DNA from: Brevundimonas bullata
GTDB lineage: Bacteria; Pseudomonadota; Alphaproteobacteria; Caulobacterales; Caulobacteraceae
Assembly: GCF_003350205.1 (NCBI RefSeq)
Contig: NZ_QLLC01000008.1
Coordinates: 59,278 to 123,277 of the forward strand
Direction: 5' to 3'
Length of the DNA stretch: 64,000 nt
Of the stretch, positions 39,925 to 49,693 are shown piece after piece. Numbering within the stretch: the stretch's first letter is position 1; each line of letters begins with the position of its first letter. The translations under genes and the position numbers were made by a program. The notes beneath the pieces are model-generated. The model worked only from the letters and a program-made list of their open reading frames with translations. It was not told the origin of the DNA and did not search any database.

Positions 39925-41249
39925 GCGCCCAGCAGGCTCTGGCCGCAGACGCGCACCACCTGCCCGTTGACGCCGCCGGACGCCGGGTGCGCCAGCCAGG
40001 CGATGGTCTCGGCCACGTCGACCGGATGACCGCCCTGCCCCATGCTGTTCATGCGCCGCCCGGCCTCGCGGATGGCGAAGGGAATGGCGGCGGTCATCTG
40101 GGTCTCGATGAAGCCGGGGGCCACGGCGTTGATGGTGATCCCCTGCCCCGCCAGCTTCGGTGCCAGCCGCCGCACCGCCCCGATCCAGGCTGCCTTGGAC
40201 AGGGCGTAGTTGCTCTGGCCCATATTGCCGGCGATGCCGCTCAGCGAGGACACGGCGATAATCCGCCCGTTGGGGCGCATCCCTCCGCCCTCGACCAGGC
40301 CGCGGGTGATGGCCAGGGGCGCCGACAGGTTGACCGCCATGACGCTGTCCCACTCGCGCGGCTCCATCCGGGCGAGGGTGCGGTCGCGGGTGATGCCGGC
40401 GTTGTGGACCACCACGTCATAGCCGCCGCGCGCCAGAGCATCAGCGAGAATGGCCTCGGCGGCGTCGGGCGCCGTGATGTCCAGCGCCAGCGCGTCCACG
40501 CCCAGTTCGGCCGACAAGGCGGACAGCCCCTCGGCGGCGCCCGCCACGTCCAGGGCGACGACCTGCGCCCCGTCGGCCACGAAAAGGCGGGTAATGGCCT
40601 CCCCGATGCCGCGCGAGGCGCCCGTCACCAGCACGCGACGGCCCTTGTGCCCCGCCCCCGGTTCGCTGGTCGCGACCGGCGCGGCCACGCGGATCGCCTG
40701 GCCCGAGACATAGGCCGAGCGCGGCGACAGCAGGAAATCCAGCGTGCTCCCGGCGGCGTCCTCGCCCCCCGGCGCGACATAGAGCAGATGGACGCCGATG
40801 CTGCGCCGCGCCTCCTTGGCCAGAGATCTGACAAAGCCCTCCAGCCCGCGCTGGATCGCCTCGCCCTCGGCGTCGGCCATCAGCTCGGGCGTCGTGCCGA
40901 TCACCACGATGCGGCCATGTTCTGCCACCGAACGGATGGCCTGGTGGAAGAAGCGATAGAGCCCCTGGGCCGCAGCCGCGTCGCCGCAGCCCGAGGCGTC
41001 GAACACCAGGCCGCCATAGCGCACGTCGGGCGACCATTCGACATGGGTCTTCTGACCCGCCGTCCCCGCCAGCCGCCCCAAGGTCGTCGCCAGACGCCCG
41101 TCTGTGTCCGGCCCCAGCAACAGAGGCCCGACCAGGCCCGCCCCCGCCTCGGCGCGACGACGCAAGGGCGCCGGGCGCGGCAGGCCCAGCGCCCCCGTCA
41201 GCCAGCCGCCGACGCCGGAGTTGGCGAAGTCCAGATACCGATCGCTCAT
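39921..41249 (-). CDS. High-molecular-weight 3-oxoacyl-CoA/ACP reductase (FabG4-like)
   Basis: A 442-residue short-chain dehydrogenase of the long FabG kind. The N-terminal 200 residues form a degenerate Rossmann-like domain. The second half is a full SDR: RRVLVTGASRGIGEAI (nucleotide loop near 205-220), VHNAGITRD, then the catalytic Ser 335, Tyr 348 and Lys 352 in SSLSGIAGNMGQSNYALSKA. It probably interconverts 3-oxoacyl- and (R)-3-hydroxyacyl-CoA. Overlaps both neighbours; the TGATG junction with fadE and ATGA with maoC indicate coupling. Confidence 0.9.
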   Translation of the reverse strand: MSDRYLDFANSGVGGWLTGALGLPRPAPLRRRAEAGAGLVGPLLLGPDTDGRLATTLGRLAGTAGQKTHVEWSPDVRYGGLVFDASGCGDAAAAQGLYRFFHQAIRSVAEHGRIVVIGTTPELMADAEGEAIQRGLEGFVRSLAKEARRSIGVHLLYVAPGGEDAAGSTLDFLLSPRSAYVSGQAIRVAAPVATSEPGAGHKGRRVLVTGASRGIGEAITRLFVADGAQVVALDVAGAAEGLSALSAELGVDALALDITAPDAAEAILADALARGGYDVVVHNAGITRDRTLARMEPREWDSVMAVNLSAPLAITRGLVEGGGMRPNGRIIAVSSLSGIAGNMGQSNYALSKAAWIGAVRRLAPKLAGQGITINAVAPGFIETQMTAAIPFAIREAGRRMNSMGQGGHPVDVAETIAWLAHPASGGVNGQVVRVCGQSLLGA

Positions 41250-43744
41250 CAGGCCGCCTTCTTCGTCGTCTTGCGGGGTGCGATTTCCGCCGCCTGTCGC
41301 CGCTCCAGCCCGGCGGCGATGTCGAAGTCGGCGGGGAAATCGTCCACCTGGATGGCCTGATCGGCATAGACCGCGAAACGGGCGATGGCGGCGCGCTCCT
41401 CGGCGGTGATCAGGTCCAGCCCCTCGGCCTTCGCCGCCCAGGCGTTCAGCAGGGTCAGGTTCTGCGGGGCGCGAGCGATGCGGCCCGCGCGGATGGCGTC
41501 CTTCAGCCGCCGCTCGATGGCCTCGACCTGGGGATAGAGGTCAAAGGCGACGAGGGTCGCGGCGATGGGATCAACCTCGATCCGCGCCGTCCACGACCCG
41601 GCGACCAGGCGGTCGCGGGCCGGTCCATGCTGCTGGATCAGACCGGCCACAGCGGCGGCGCAGGCGTCGTCCGGCCCCGAGGCCTTCAGCCCGAACGGCG
41701 CCCCGACCAGTTTCAGGAACAGGGCCGCGCCCCGGTTCGGGTGATTGGCCAGCAGGTCCCGCCACGCCGTTCCCGCCCGCGCCAGGGCGTCCTGCGCCGC
41801 CCAGTGGACGAAGGGCAGATCTTCGCTCGGACGGCCCTCGTCCTCGAACCGCTTCAGCACGCTGGACAGGATGAAGAGCTGGGACAGGATGTCGCCCATC
41901 CGCCCGGTCATGGCGCCCTTGCGCTTCAGCGCACCGCCGACGGTGGCCATCGACAGGTCCGACGCCAGGGCCAACAGGGTCGAGAGCCGCGTCGCCGCGC
42001 GGTAGTAGCGCCTCAACTGCGGGGCCGCCCCGCCCGGCGCGGCGATCAACCGCCCGCCCGTCAAGCTGAAGACCAGGGCCCGCGCCATGTTGCGGAACAG
42101 GAAGCCGACATAGCCGAACAGGGCCGCGTCGAACGGCTTGAGCTCGCCCGCCCCCGCCGTCCGCATCAGGGTCAGGACATAGGGATGGCAGCGGATGGCG
42201 CCCTGGCCATAGATGATCAGGGTCCGGGTCATGATGTTGGCGCCCTCGACGGTGATGGCGACCGGAATCTGCTGATAGGCGCGGGCCAGGAAGTTGCCGG
42301 GCCCCATGCAGACGCCCTTGCCGCCGACCACGTCCATGCCGTCATTGATGATGAGGCGGGCGCGCTCGGTGACGTGATACTTGGCGATGGCCGAGACGAC
42401 CGAGGGCTTCTCGCCCTGATCCAACGCCGCCGCCGCCAGACGCCGCACGGCGTCCGTGGCGTAGAGATGCCCGGCCATGCGGGCCAAGGCCTCCTGCACG
42501 CCCTCGAAGGCGCCGATGGGTTGATTGAACTGACGACGGATGGCGACGTAGGCCCCGACCATGCCCACGGCCAGCTTGGACATGCCGACATTGGACGACG
42601 GCAGGGAGATGGCGCGGCCCGCGGCCAGACATTCCATCAGCATCCGCCAGCCGTTCCCGACCTGCTCGCGCCCGCCGATGACCATATCCATCGGCACGAA
42701 GACATCGTCGCCCGTGGTCGGCCCGTTCTGGAAGACCGCATTCAGCGGCCAGTGGCGACGGCCGATCTCGACCCCCGGATGATCGCGCGGGATCAGGATG
42801 CAGGTGATGCCCGGCTCAGCCTCAGTCCCCAGCAGGCCGTCAGGATCGGTCGCCCGGAAGGCCAGACCCAGCACCGTCGCAACCGGGGCCAGGGTGATGT
42901 AGCGCTTGCGCCAACTGATGCGGAACCCGAGCGTCTCCTCGCCCTGCCACATCCCCTTGCAGACCACGCCCGTGTCGGTGATCGAGGCGGCGTCGGATCC
43001 GGCATAGGGATTGGTCAGGGCGAAGCAGGGGATTTCCTCGCCGCGCGCCAGACGCGGCAGATAGTGGTTCTTCTGGTCTTCCGTGCCGTAGTGCAGCAGC
43101 AGCTCCGCCGGACCGAGCGAGTTGGGCACCATGACCGAAACCGCCGCCGCCGAGCAGCGCGTCGACAGCTTCTGGATCACCTGGCTGTGGGCATAGGCGG
43201 AAAAGCCGAGACCGCCGTAGGCCTTGGGAATGATCATGCCCAGGAAACCCTTGTCCTTGGCGTAGGCCCAGGCCTCGGGCGACAAGTCCTGCCAGACCGA
43301 GGTGGTCTCCCAGTCGTTGGTCAGATCGCACAGATGCTCGGCCTCATTGTCGAGGAAGCTCTGCTCCTCGGCGGTCAGCCTCGGCGCGGGCGTGGCCAGC
43401 AGCCGCTTCCAGTCCGGCTTGCCCGCGAACAGTTCGGCGTCCCACCAGACGCCGCCGGCCTCGACCGCCGCCTGTTCGGTCGGGCTCATCTTCGGCATGA
43501 TCCGGCGGAAGCCCGCCATGGCCGGGCGCGACAGGACGGCGCGGCGCAGGGGCGTGAGCGTCAGCAGCAGCAGCACCGGCGCGGCTGCCGCCGCCATGAT
43601 CGCCGCCGTCGTCGGCGCGATCAGCTCCGCCCCCCAGCCCGCCGCGATCCAGGCGGCGGCGGCGACGCTCCAGATCGTCATCCGCGCCTGCACCAGGGTC
43701 AGGATGAAGGCCCCCAGGGCCAGTGCGCCAATCCAGATCAGCAT
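41249..43744 (-). CDS. fadE: Acyl-CoA dehydrogenase, FadE type
   Basis: Introduces the trans-2 double bond into acyl-CoA with FAD. 831 residues, close to E. coli FadE. Two or three N-terminal hydrophobic segments (MLIWIGALALGAFILTLVQA, AAAAPVLLLLTL) anchor it in the membrane. The dehydrogenase domain follows: GFLGMIIPKAYGGLGFSAYA, CFALTNPYAGSDAASI, then VAITVEGANIMTRTLIIYGQ near the catalytic acid. A long C-terminal FadE-specific domain follows. ATG 43744 was chosen because the signal-like anchor begins there. It is the first gene of the operon. Confidence 0.93.
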   Translation of the reverse strand: MLIWIGALALGAFILTLVQARMTIWSVAAAAWIAAGWGAELIAPTTAAIMAAAAAPVLLLLTLTPLRRAVLSRPAMAGFRRIMPKMSPTEQAAVEAGGVWWDAELFAGKPDWKRLLATPAPRLTAEEQSFLDNEAEHLCDLTNDWETTSVWQDLSPEAWAYAKDKGFLGMIIPKAYGGLGFSAYAHSQVIQKLSTRCSAAAVSVMVPNSLGPAELLLHYGTEDQKNHYLPRLARGEEIPCFALTNPYAGSDAASITDTGVVCKGMWQGEETLGFRISWRKRYITLAPVATVLGLAFRATDPDGLLGTEAEPGITCILIPRDHPGVEIGRRHWPLNAVFQNGPTTGDDVFVPMDMVIGGREQVGNGWRMLMECLAAGRAISLPSSNVGMSKLAVGMVGAYVAIRRQFNQPIGAFEGVQEALARMAGHLYATDAVRRLAAAALDQGEKPSVVSAIAKYHVTERARLIINDGMDVVGGKGVCMGPGNFLARAYQQIPVAITVEGANIMTRTLIIYGQGAIRCHPYVLTLMRTAGAGELKPFDAALFGYVGFLFRNMARALVFSLTGGRLIAAPGGAAPQLRRYYRAATRLSTLLALASDLSMATVGGALKRKGAMTGRMGDILSQLFILSSVLKRFEDEGRPSEDLPFVHWAAQDALARAGTAWRDLLANHPNRGAALFLKLVGAPFGLKASGPDDACAAAVAGLIQQHGPARDRLVAGSWTARIEVDPIAATLVAFDLYPQVEAIERRLKDAIRAGRIARAPQNLTLLNAWAAKAEGLDLITAEERAAIARFAVYADQAIQVDDFPADFDIAAGLERRQAAEIAPRKTTKKAA

Positions 43745-43823
43745 GGTCGGTCTTCCCCTCGCCGACACGGTCCCCCCGTCGGCCTCTCGCGTTACAGTCG
43801 TCGGTCGTCAGCGGGCGGCGGTG

Positions 43824-44255
43824 TCAGCGCGCCCGCGTCCAGTTCTGGGTCCGGCACAGCATCCGGGCGATGCAGCCCCGCACCGCCAGCCGGTCGGGCT
43901 CGACCAGGGTCAGCGTCCCCGTCGCCGCCCCCTGACCGCTGTCCGGGTCGTAGAGCGGTCCGGCGTTCCACACGCGCGGCCCGCCGGACGCCGCCCGCAG
44001 CACCGTCAACCCCTTGATCGGTCGGGTCCGCAGGGCCGGGTCGCGATTGCGCACATCGCGCTGATCCGGGTTGGCGCGCAGGGCGGCGGCGTCCACCACC
44101 TTGGCGCACAGGGCCGCGCCGCAACGCTCGATGGCGACGACGCCGTTCTGGGCCGGCGTGCGCCAGCGCCCCAGCAGGGCCTCGTCCTGCGCCATCACCG
44201 GCGAGGCGACCCCGGCGACGAGAGCAGCAGCCAGAACCCCCGCGCGCCCCCTCAT
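43824..44255 (-). CDS. DUF2147 family exported protein
   Basis: A 143-residue protein with a signal peptide (MRGRAGVLAAALVAGVASPV, cut after VMA). The DUF2147 pattern is clear: LLGRWRTPAQNGVVAIERCG, LCAKVVDA, PIKGLTVLRA, then LYDPDSGQ, TGTLTLVEPDRLAVRGCIA and LCRTQNWTR. The family is periplasmic or secreted with unknown role. Two pairs of Cys may form disulfides. It overlaps the coq4 stop by four bases (ATGA) and ends 79 bases before the fadE start. Confidence 0.9.
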   Translation of the reverse strand: MRGRAGVLAAALVAGVASPVMAQDEALLGRWRTPAQNGVVAIERCGAALCAKVVDAAALRANPDQRDVRNRDPALRTRPIKGLTVLRAASGGPRVWNAGPLYDPDSGQGAATGTLTLVEPDRLAVRGCIARMLCRTQNWTRAR

Positions 44256-45046
44256 CCCTTGCCGCCATGATAGGCGTTGCGGACCGCAGGCGGCACGCGC
44301 TGATAGATGGTCGGCGTCGGGATCTTCAGGCGACGGCGGGCGACGTCCAGCGGCTCGGCGAACAGGCGCTCATAGTCCTCGCCCGGCAGCCAGGCGGCGC
44401 GACGCCCGTCGCGCCAGGCCTGGAAGACGGCCCGCGCGCAAGGGTATCCGGTGCGGGCGCGCATGAACTGCACCGCTATGCCCGAGGCGATCAGGCCGAA
44501 GCCGGCGCTGCGCGTCTGCGGCAGCGAAAACGCCACCACACAGGCCTCGCCCAGAGCATCGGCCTGATAGCCGGTCAGGACGTGCCAGATGTCATGCACG
44601 TCGCGCATCCGGCGCGCGAACCAGGCGCGCGGGTGGGCCGCCTCGATCTCGCTGTCGGCGATCTTGCGGCTCTCTTCGGCCAGGCCATAGGCCGAGAAGT
44701 TCTGCGCGTCGATGAAGTCGCGATAGGCGGCGCCGACCGTTCCCGACGCGAACTGAGCCAGCCAGGCCCGGTCCTGCAATCGGTCCGCCAGCTCGAGCCG
44801 ACGATAGGCCTGGGCCCCGCCTTCCGGCGTTTCCAGCAGACGACTGTAGCCCCAGTCGGGCGAACGCCCCGACAGGGCGTTCATGATTTCGAACACCTGT
44901 TCGGTGTCGTCCTTGTCCGCCACCAGGCGGCGCATGGCGCGCAGGGCGCGGATCGGCTGAACGCGAGAGGCGGTCAGTTGCGACGGCTGGCGGGCGAAGG
45001 CGTCAGCGGTCAGGTCGAAAGCGGGGAGGCTTGAGACGGCTTGCAC
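44252..45046 (-). CDS. COQ4-like ubiquinone biosynthesis protein
   Basis: A 264-residue homologue of eukaryotic COQ4, which takes part in quinone-ring modification (C1 decarboxylation and hydroxylation has been reported). The metal motif HDxxH-x11-E is intact: DVHDIWHVLTGYQADALGE, with His 151, Asp 152, His 155 and Glu 167. YRDFIDAQNFSAYGLAEESR is also conserved. It begins at GTG with AAAGGAAC upstream. It precedes DUF2147 with an overlap and is divergent from a TetR regulator, with 47 bases between starts. Confidence 0.88.
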   Translation of the reverse strand: MQAVSSLPAFDLTADAFARQPSQLTASRVQPIRALRAMRRLVADKDDTEQVFEIMNALSGRSPDWGYSRLLETPEGGAQAYRRLELADRLQDRAWLAQFASGTVGAAYRDFIDAQNFSAYGLAEESRKIADSEIEAAHPRAWFARRMRDVHDIWHVLTGYQADALGEACVVAFSLPQTRSAGFGLIASGIAVQFMRARTGYPCARAVFQAWRDGRRAAWLPGEDYERLFAEPLDVARRRLKIPTPTIYQRVPPAVRNAYHGGKG

Positions 45047-45093
45047 TTGCGGGTTCCTTTGCGGAAGCCTAGAACGACGAACTATCTACATGA

Positions 45094-45729
45094 ATGTCAT
45101 TTACACATATGTCAATTGCCAAGCTCGAAAAACCGCGCCGTCGCCGTCGCGCGCCTGATGAGGCCCGCCGCGAGGCCGTGGACGCCGCCCGCGCCCTGCT
45201 GTTGTCGGGCGGTCCCACGGCAGTGACCCTGTCGGCGGTGGCGGCGGACATCGGCGTCACCCACGCCAATCTGATCCACCATTTCGGCTCGGCCGCCGGC
45301 CTGCAGTCGGCGCTGATGGGCTCGATGGTGGCGGACCTGGGTCAGGCGCTGGAAACGGCGGTGACGCGGCTGCGCACCGACGACGGCGCGCCGATGGAGC
45401 TGATCAACGCCGTGTTCGACGCCTTCGCTGAAGGCGGCGCCGGACGGCTGGCGGCCTGGATCGCCCTGTCCGGCGACCTGACCCATCTGGACCCGGTGCG
45501 CGACGCGGTGAACAATCTGGTCAACGCCATCGCCGAGAAGATGGGCGACGACGGCGAGGCGCGCGAGCGCATCGGCTCGGCGGTCCTGTTCATCGCCCTC
45601 AGCGCCTTCGGCGAAGCCCTGATCGGCCCGCCGCTGCGCGCCATGCTGGACCAGCCCGACGACGCCGGCCGCAAGGTGGTGGCCAGCCTGCTGCCCAGCT
45701 TCATCAGGAAGCCTTCGCCCGAGGCCTGA
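45094..45729 (+). CDS. TetR/AcrR family transcriptional regulator
   Basis: A 211-residue repressor. The N-terminal HTH is seen in EARREAVDAARALLLSGGPT, then VTLSAVAADIGVTHANLIHH and FGSAAGLQSALMG. The C-terminal helices form the ligand domain. An alternative ATG lies at 45109. The 47-base gap to the divergent coq4 holds ACATGAATGT and ACATATGT, dyads that may be its operator. It sits between coq4 and the FadH-like gene, so it could control either; the palindrome before fadH is a different sequence. Confidence 0.85.
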   Translation: MSFTHMSIAKLEKPRRRRRAPDEARREAVDAARALLLSGGPTAVTLSAVAADIGVTHANLIHHFGSAAGLQSALMGSMVADLGQALETAVTRLRTDDGAPMELINAVFDAFAEGGAGRLAAWIALSGDLTHLDPVRDAVNNLVNAIAEKMGDDGEARERIGSAVLFIALSAFGEALIGPPLRAMLDQPDDAGRKVVASLLPSFIRKPSPEA

Positions 45730-45776
45730 CGCCGCGGCCCCATTGCAACCCATTGCATAATGTCGGGATCGCGATA

Positions 45777-45804
45777 CTAGTTATGCAACTGATTGCATAA
45801 CTAG
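45777..45804 (+). promoter_or_regulatory. Perfect 12+4+12 palindromic operator before the fadH-like gene
   Basis: CTAGTTATGCAA, spacer CTGA, and TTGCATAACTAG form a perfect inverted repeat, nine bases before the start codon. Another TTGCATAA half-site lies at 45753-45760, and TTGCAA just before it. A promoter of the form TTGCAT-N16-TACTAG would place the palindrome over the -10 and start. The binding protein is not known; the adjacent TetR regulator is the nearest candidate. A protein bound here would also cover the ribosome site region. Confidence 0.7.
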
Positions 45805-47826
<2,022 letters not shown>

Positions 47827-47840
47827 GGAAGGAAAAGCTC

Positions 47841-48272
47841 ATGACGCCGACCCTGCATCCCGCCGCCGCCGCTTCGCTCACCAAGTGGCATCAGATGGTC
47901 GCCGCCCAGGACCTGGGGGGCTTGCGCGCCATCACCCATCCCGAGGCCGTCTTCCGCTCCCCGGTCGCCCACAAGGCCTATCACAGCGCCGAGGCCGTGG
48001 TTCTGGCGGTCAGCACCGCCGCCAGCGTCTTCTCCGACTTCGCCTACCACCGCGAAGCCGCCACCGCCGACGGCCTCAGCGTGGTGCTGGAGTTCAGCGC
48101 CAAGGTCGCAGACAAGAGCGTCAAGGGCATCGACTTCATCCGCTTCGACGAAGACGGCCGGATCGTCGACTTCGAGGTCATGATGCGCCCGCTGAGCGGG
48201 GTTCAGGCCATGGCCGAAGAAATGGGCCAACGCCTCGGCGCCCTCCTGCCCGCCTTCAAGGCCCAGGGCTGA
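47841..48272 (+). CDS. NTF2-like (SnoaL-type) protein
   Basis: A 143-residue single-domain protein of the NTF2/SnoaL-like fold: AAASLTKWHQMVAAQDLGGL, RAITHPEAVFRSPVAHKAYH, VLEFSAKVADKSVKGIDFIR, then DEDGRIVDFEVMMRPLSGVQ. Such proteins often isomerise or bind small hydrophobic ligands; no role can be given. A GAGGAAGG ribosome site lies 14 bases after fadH, so the two form an operon behind the palindromic operator. It ends at a 25-base inverted repeat. Confidence 0.82.
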   Translation: MTPTLHPAAAASLTKWHQMVAAQDLGGLRAITHPEAVFRSPVAHKAYHSAEAVVLAVSTAASVFSDFAYHREAATADGLSVVLEFSAKVADKSVKGIDFIRFDEDGRIVDFEVMMRPLSGVQAMAEEMGQRLGALLPAFKAQG

Positions 48273-48288
48273 ACCCCACACCACGATC

Positions 48289-48400
48289 GTCACCCTCGGG
48301 CTTGTCCCGAGGGCCTATCGTTCCGCCATGCACCTCGGATCACCATGGCGGCGCAGCGCTCGAAGTCGCCATGGCCCCTCGGGACAAGCCCGAGGGTGAC
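48289..48400. repeat. Long perfect inverted repeat between convergent genes
   Basis: Arms of 25 bases, perfectly complementary, lie at 48289-48313 and 48376-48400. The outer end is GTCACCCTCGGG, and each arm is itself dyadic around GGGCTTGTCCCG. Within the 62-base centre a second perfect stem, CCGCCATG (48323-48330) with CATGGCGG (48344-48351), sits to the left. It separates the NTF2-like gene from the convergent folC and can end transcription from both sides. It is related in style but not in sequence to family A. Confidence 0.8.
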
Positions 48401-48410
48401 GGCGGAAGCT

Positions 48411-49685
48411 CTAAACGGGATAGGTCTCGGGGCTGGCGCCCAGCACTTCGCCGGCCAGATACAGCGAGCCGCAGATGACCACGCGGCCCGCGCCCAGGGC
48501 CAGGGCCCGGTCCAGCGCCTCGCTCACCGAGCCCGCCGCCATGGCCCCGAAGCCGCGCCCCTGGGCCACCGCCGCCAGGGCCGCCGGGTCCGCCGCCGCG
48601 CCGTCAAAGCCGACGGTGAAGACCTGGGCGTCCACGCCCTTCAGGGCCTCGAAGAAACCGCCCGCATCCTTGTTGGCCAGCATGGCCACGATAAGCGCCA
48701 GGGGGCGCGGCGCCCTTGCCTGACGCTCGGCCAGGGTTCGGGCCATGGCCCGTCCGGCGTGAGGATTATGCCCGCCGTCCAGCCACAGCTCGGCGTCAGC
48801 GGCTTGCGCCCGCTCGGCATAGGGTCCGGCGGTCAGACGCTGCATCCGCGCCGGCCAGCGCACGGCTTTCAAGCCCTCGGCGATAACGGCTTCGGGCAGG
48901 TCCAGCTCCAGCGCCGCCGCCACGGCCACGCCCGCATTGTCGAACTGATGCGGCCCGCTCAGCGCCGGGGCCGGCAAGTCGAGGAAGCGCTCCTGATCCT
49001 GATAGACCAGCCCGCCGCGCTCGGCCCAGGCGTCGAAATCCACCCCCATGACGGTCAGGGGCGAGTTCACCTCGGCGGCGCGGCGTTCGATCACCGCCAT
49101 GACGGCTTCGGACTGACGCGCGACGACGCCGCGCGCCCCGGCTTTCAAAATGCCCGCCTTCTCGGCGGCGACGCCCTCGATCTTGTCGCCCAGGAATTCG
49201 GCGTGATCCAGATCGACCGGGGTGATGACGCTGAGCAGGGGCCGGTCGATGACGTTGGTGGCGTCCAGCGAGCCGCCCAGCCCCACCTCGATGATGGCCA
49301 GATCGGCGGGGGTCTCGCTCATGGCCAGGAAGGCGGCGGCGGTCGTGCTCTCGAACACGGTGGCCTCGCCCGACACCGCCTCGATGCGATCAAGGATAGC
49401 GTTCAACTGATCGTCGCTGATCAGGGTCCCGGCCAGCCGGATGCGCTCGTTGAAGCGCACCAGATGCGGCGAGGTATAGGCATGAACCCGCAGGCCCGCC
49501 GCCTCCGCAATGGCGCGGATGAGCGACACGGTCGAACCCTTGCCGTTGGTGCCGGCGACATGGACCACCGGGGGCAACCGATCCTGCGGGTCGCCCAGCG
49601 CCGCGCACAATGCCCGCATCCGGTCCAGCGACAGGTCGATGCGCTGGGGATGGCGGGCCAGAAGGCGCTGCGAAATGGGGTCCAT
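48411..49685 (-). CDS. folC: Folylpolyglutamate/dihydrofolate synthase
   Basis: Adds glutamate to dihydropteroate and to folates; cytosolic, 424 residues. The P-loop is VAGTNGKGSTVSLIRAIAE (residues 43-61). YTSPHLVRFNERIRL, FESTTAAAFLA, VEVGLGG-type IIEVGLGGSLDATNVID and LDHAEFLGDKIEGVAAEKAG are family motifs, as are FDNAGVAVAA and WLDGGHNPHAGRAMARTL. It lies eight bases after accD and is the last gene of the trp-accD-folC run. It ends at the long inverted repeat. Confidence 0.95.
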   Translation of the reverse strand: MDPISQRLLARHPQRIDLSLDRMRALCAALGDPQDRLPPVVHVAGTNGKGSTVSLIRAIAEAAGLRVHAYTSPHLVRFNERIRLAGTLISDDQLNAILDRIEAVSGEATVFESTTAAAFLAMSETPADLAIIEVGLGGSLDATNVIDRPLLSVITPVDLDHAEFLGDKIEGVAAEKAGILKAGARGVVARQSEAVMAVIERRAAEVNSPLTVMGVDFDAWAERGGLVYQDQERFLDLPAPALSGPHQFDNAGVAVAAALELDLPEAVIAEGLKAVRWPARMQRLTAGPYAERAQAADAELWLDGGHNPHAGRAMARTLAERQARAPRPLALIVAMLANKDAGGFFEALKGVDAQVFTVGFDGAAADPAALAAVAQGRGFGAMAAGSVSEALDRALALGAGRVVICGSLYLAGEVLGASPETYPV

Positions 49686-49693
49686 GACGGCGC

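Noticed and set aside
41627..44017. Long plus-strand open frame of 796 codons opposite fadE
   Set aside because: It is a shadow of fadE. Its composition is dominated by Gly, Gln, Arg, Ala and His as expected for an antisense frame in GC-rich DNA, and it has no domain.
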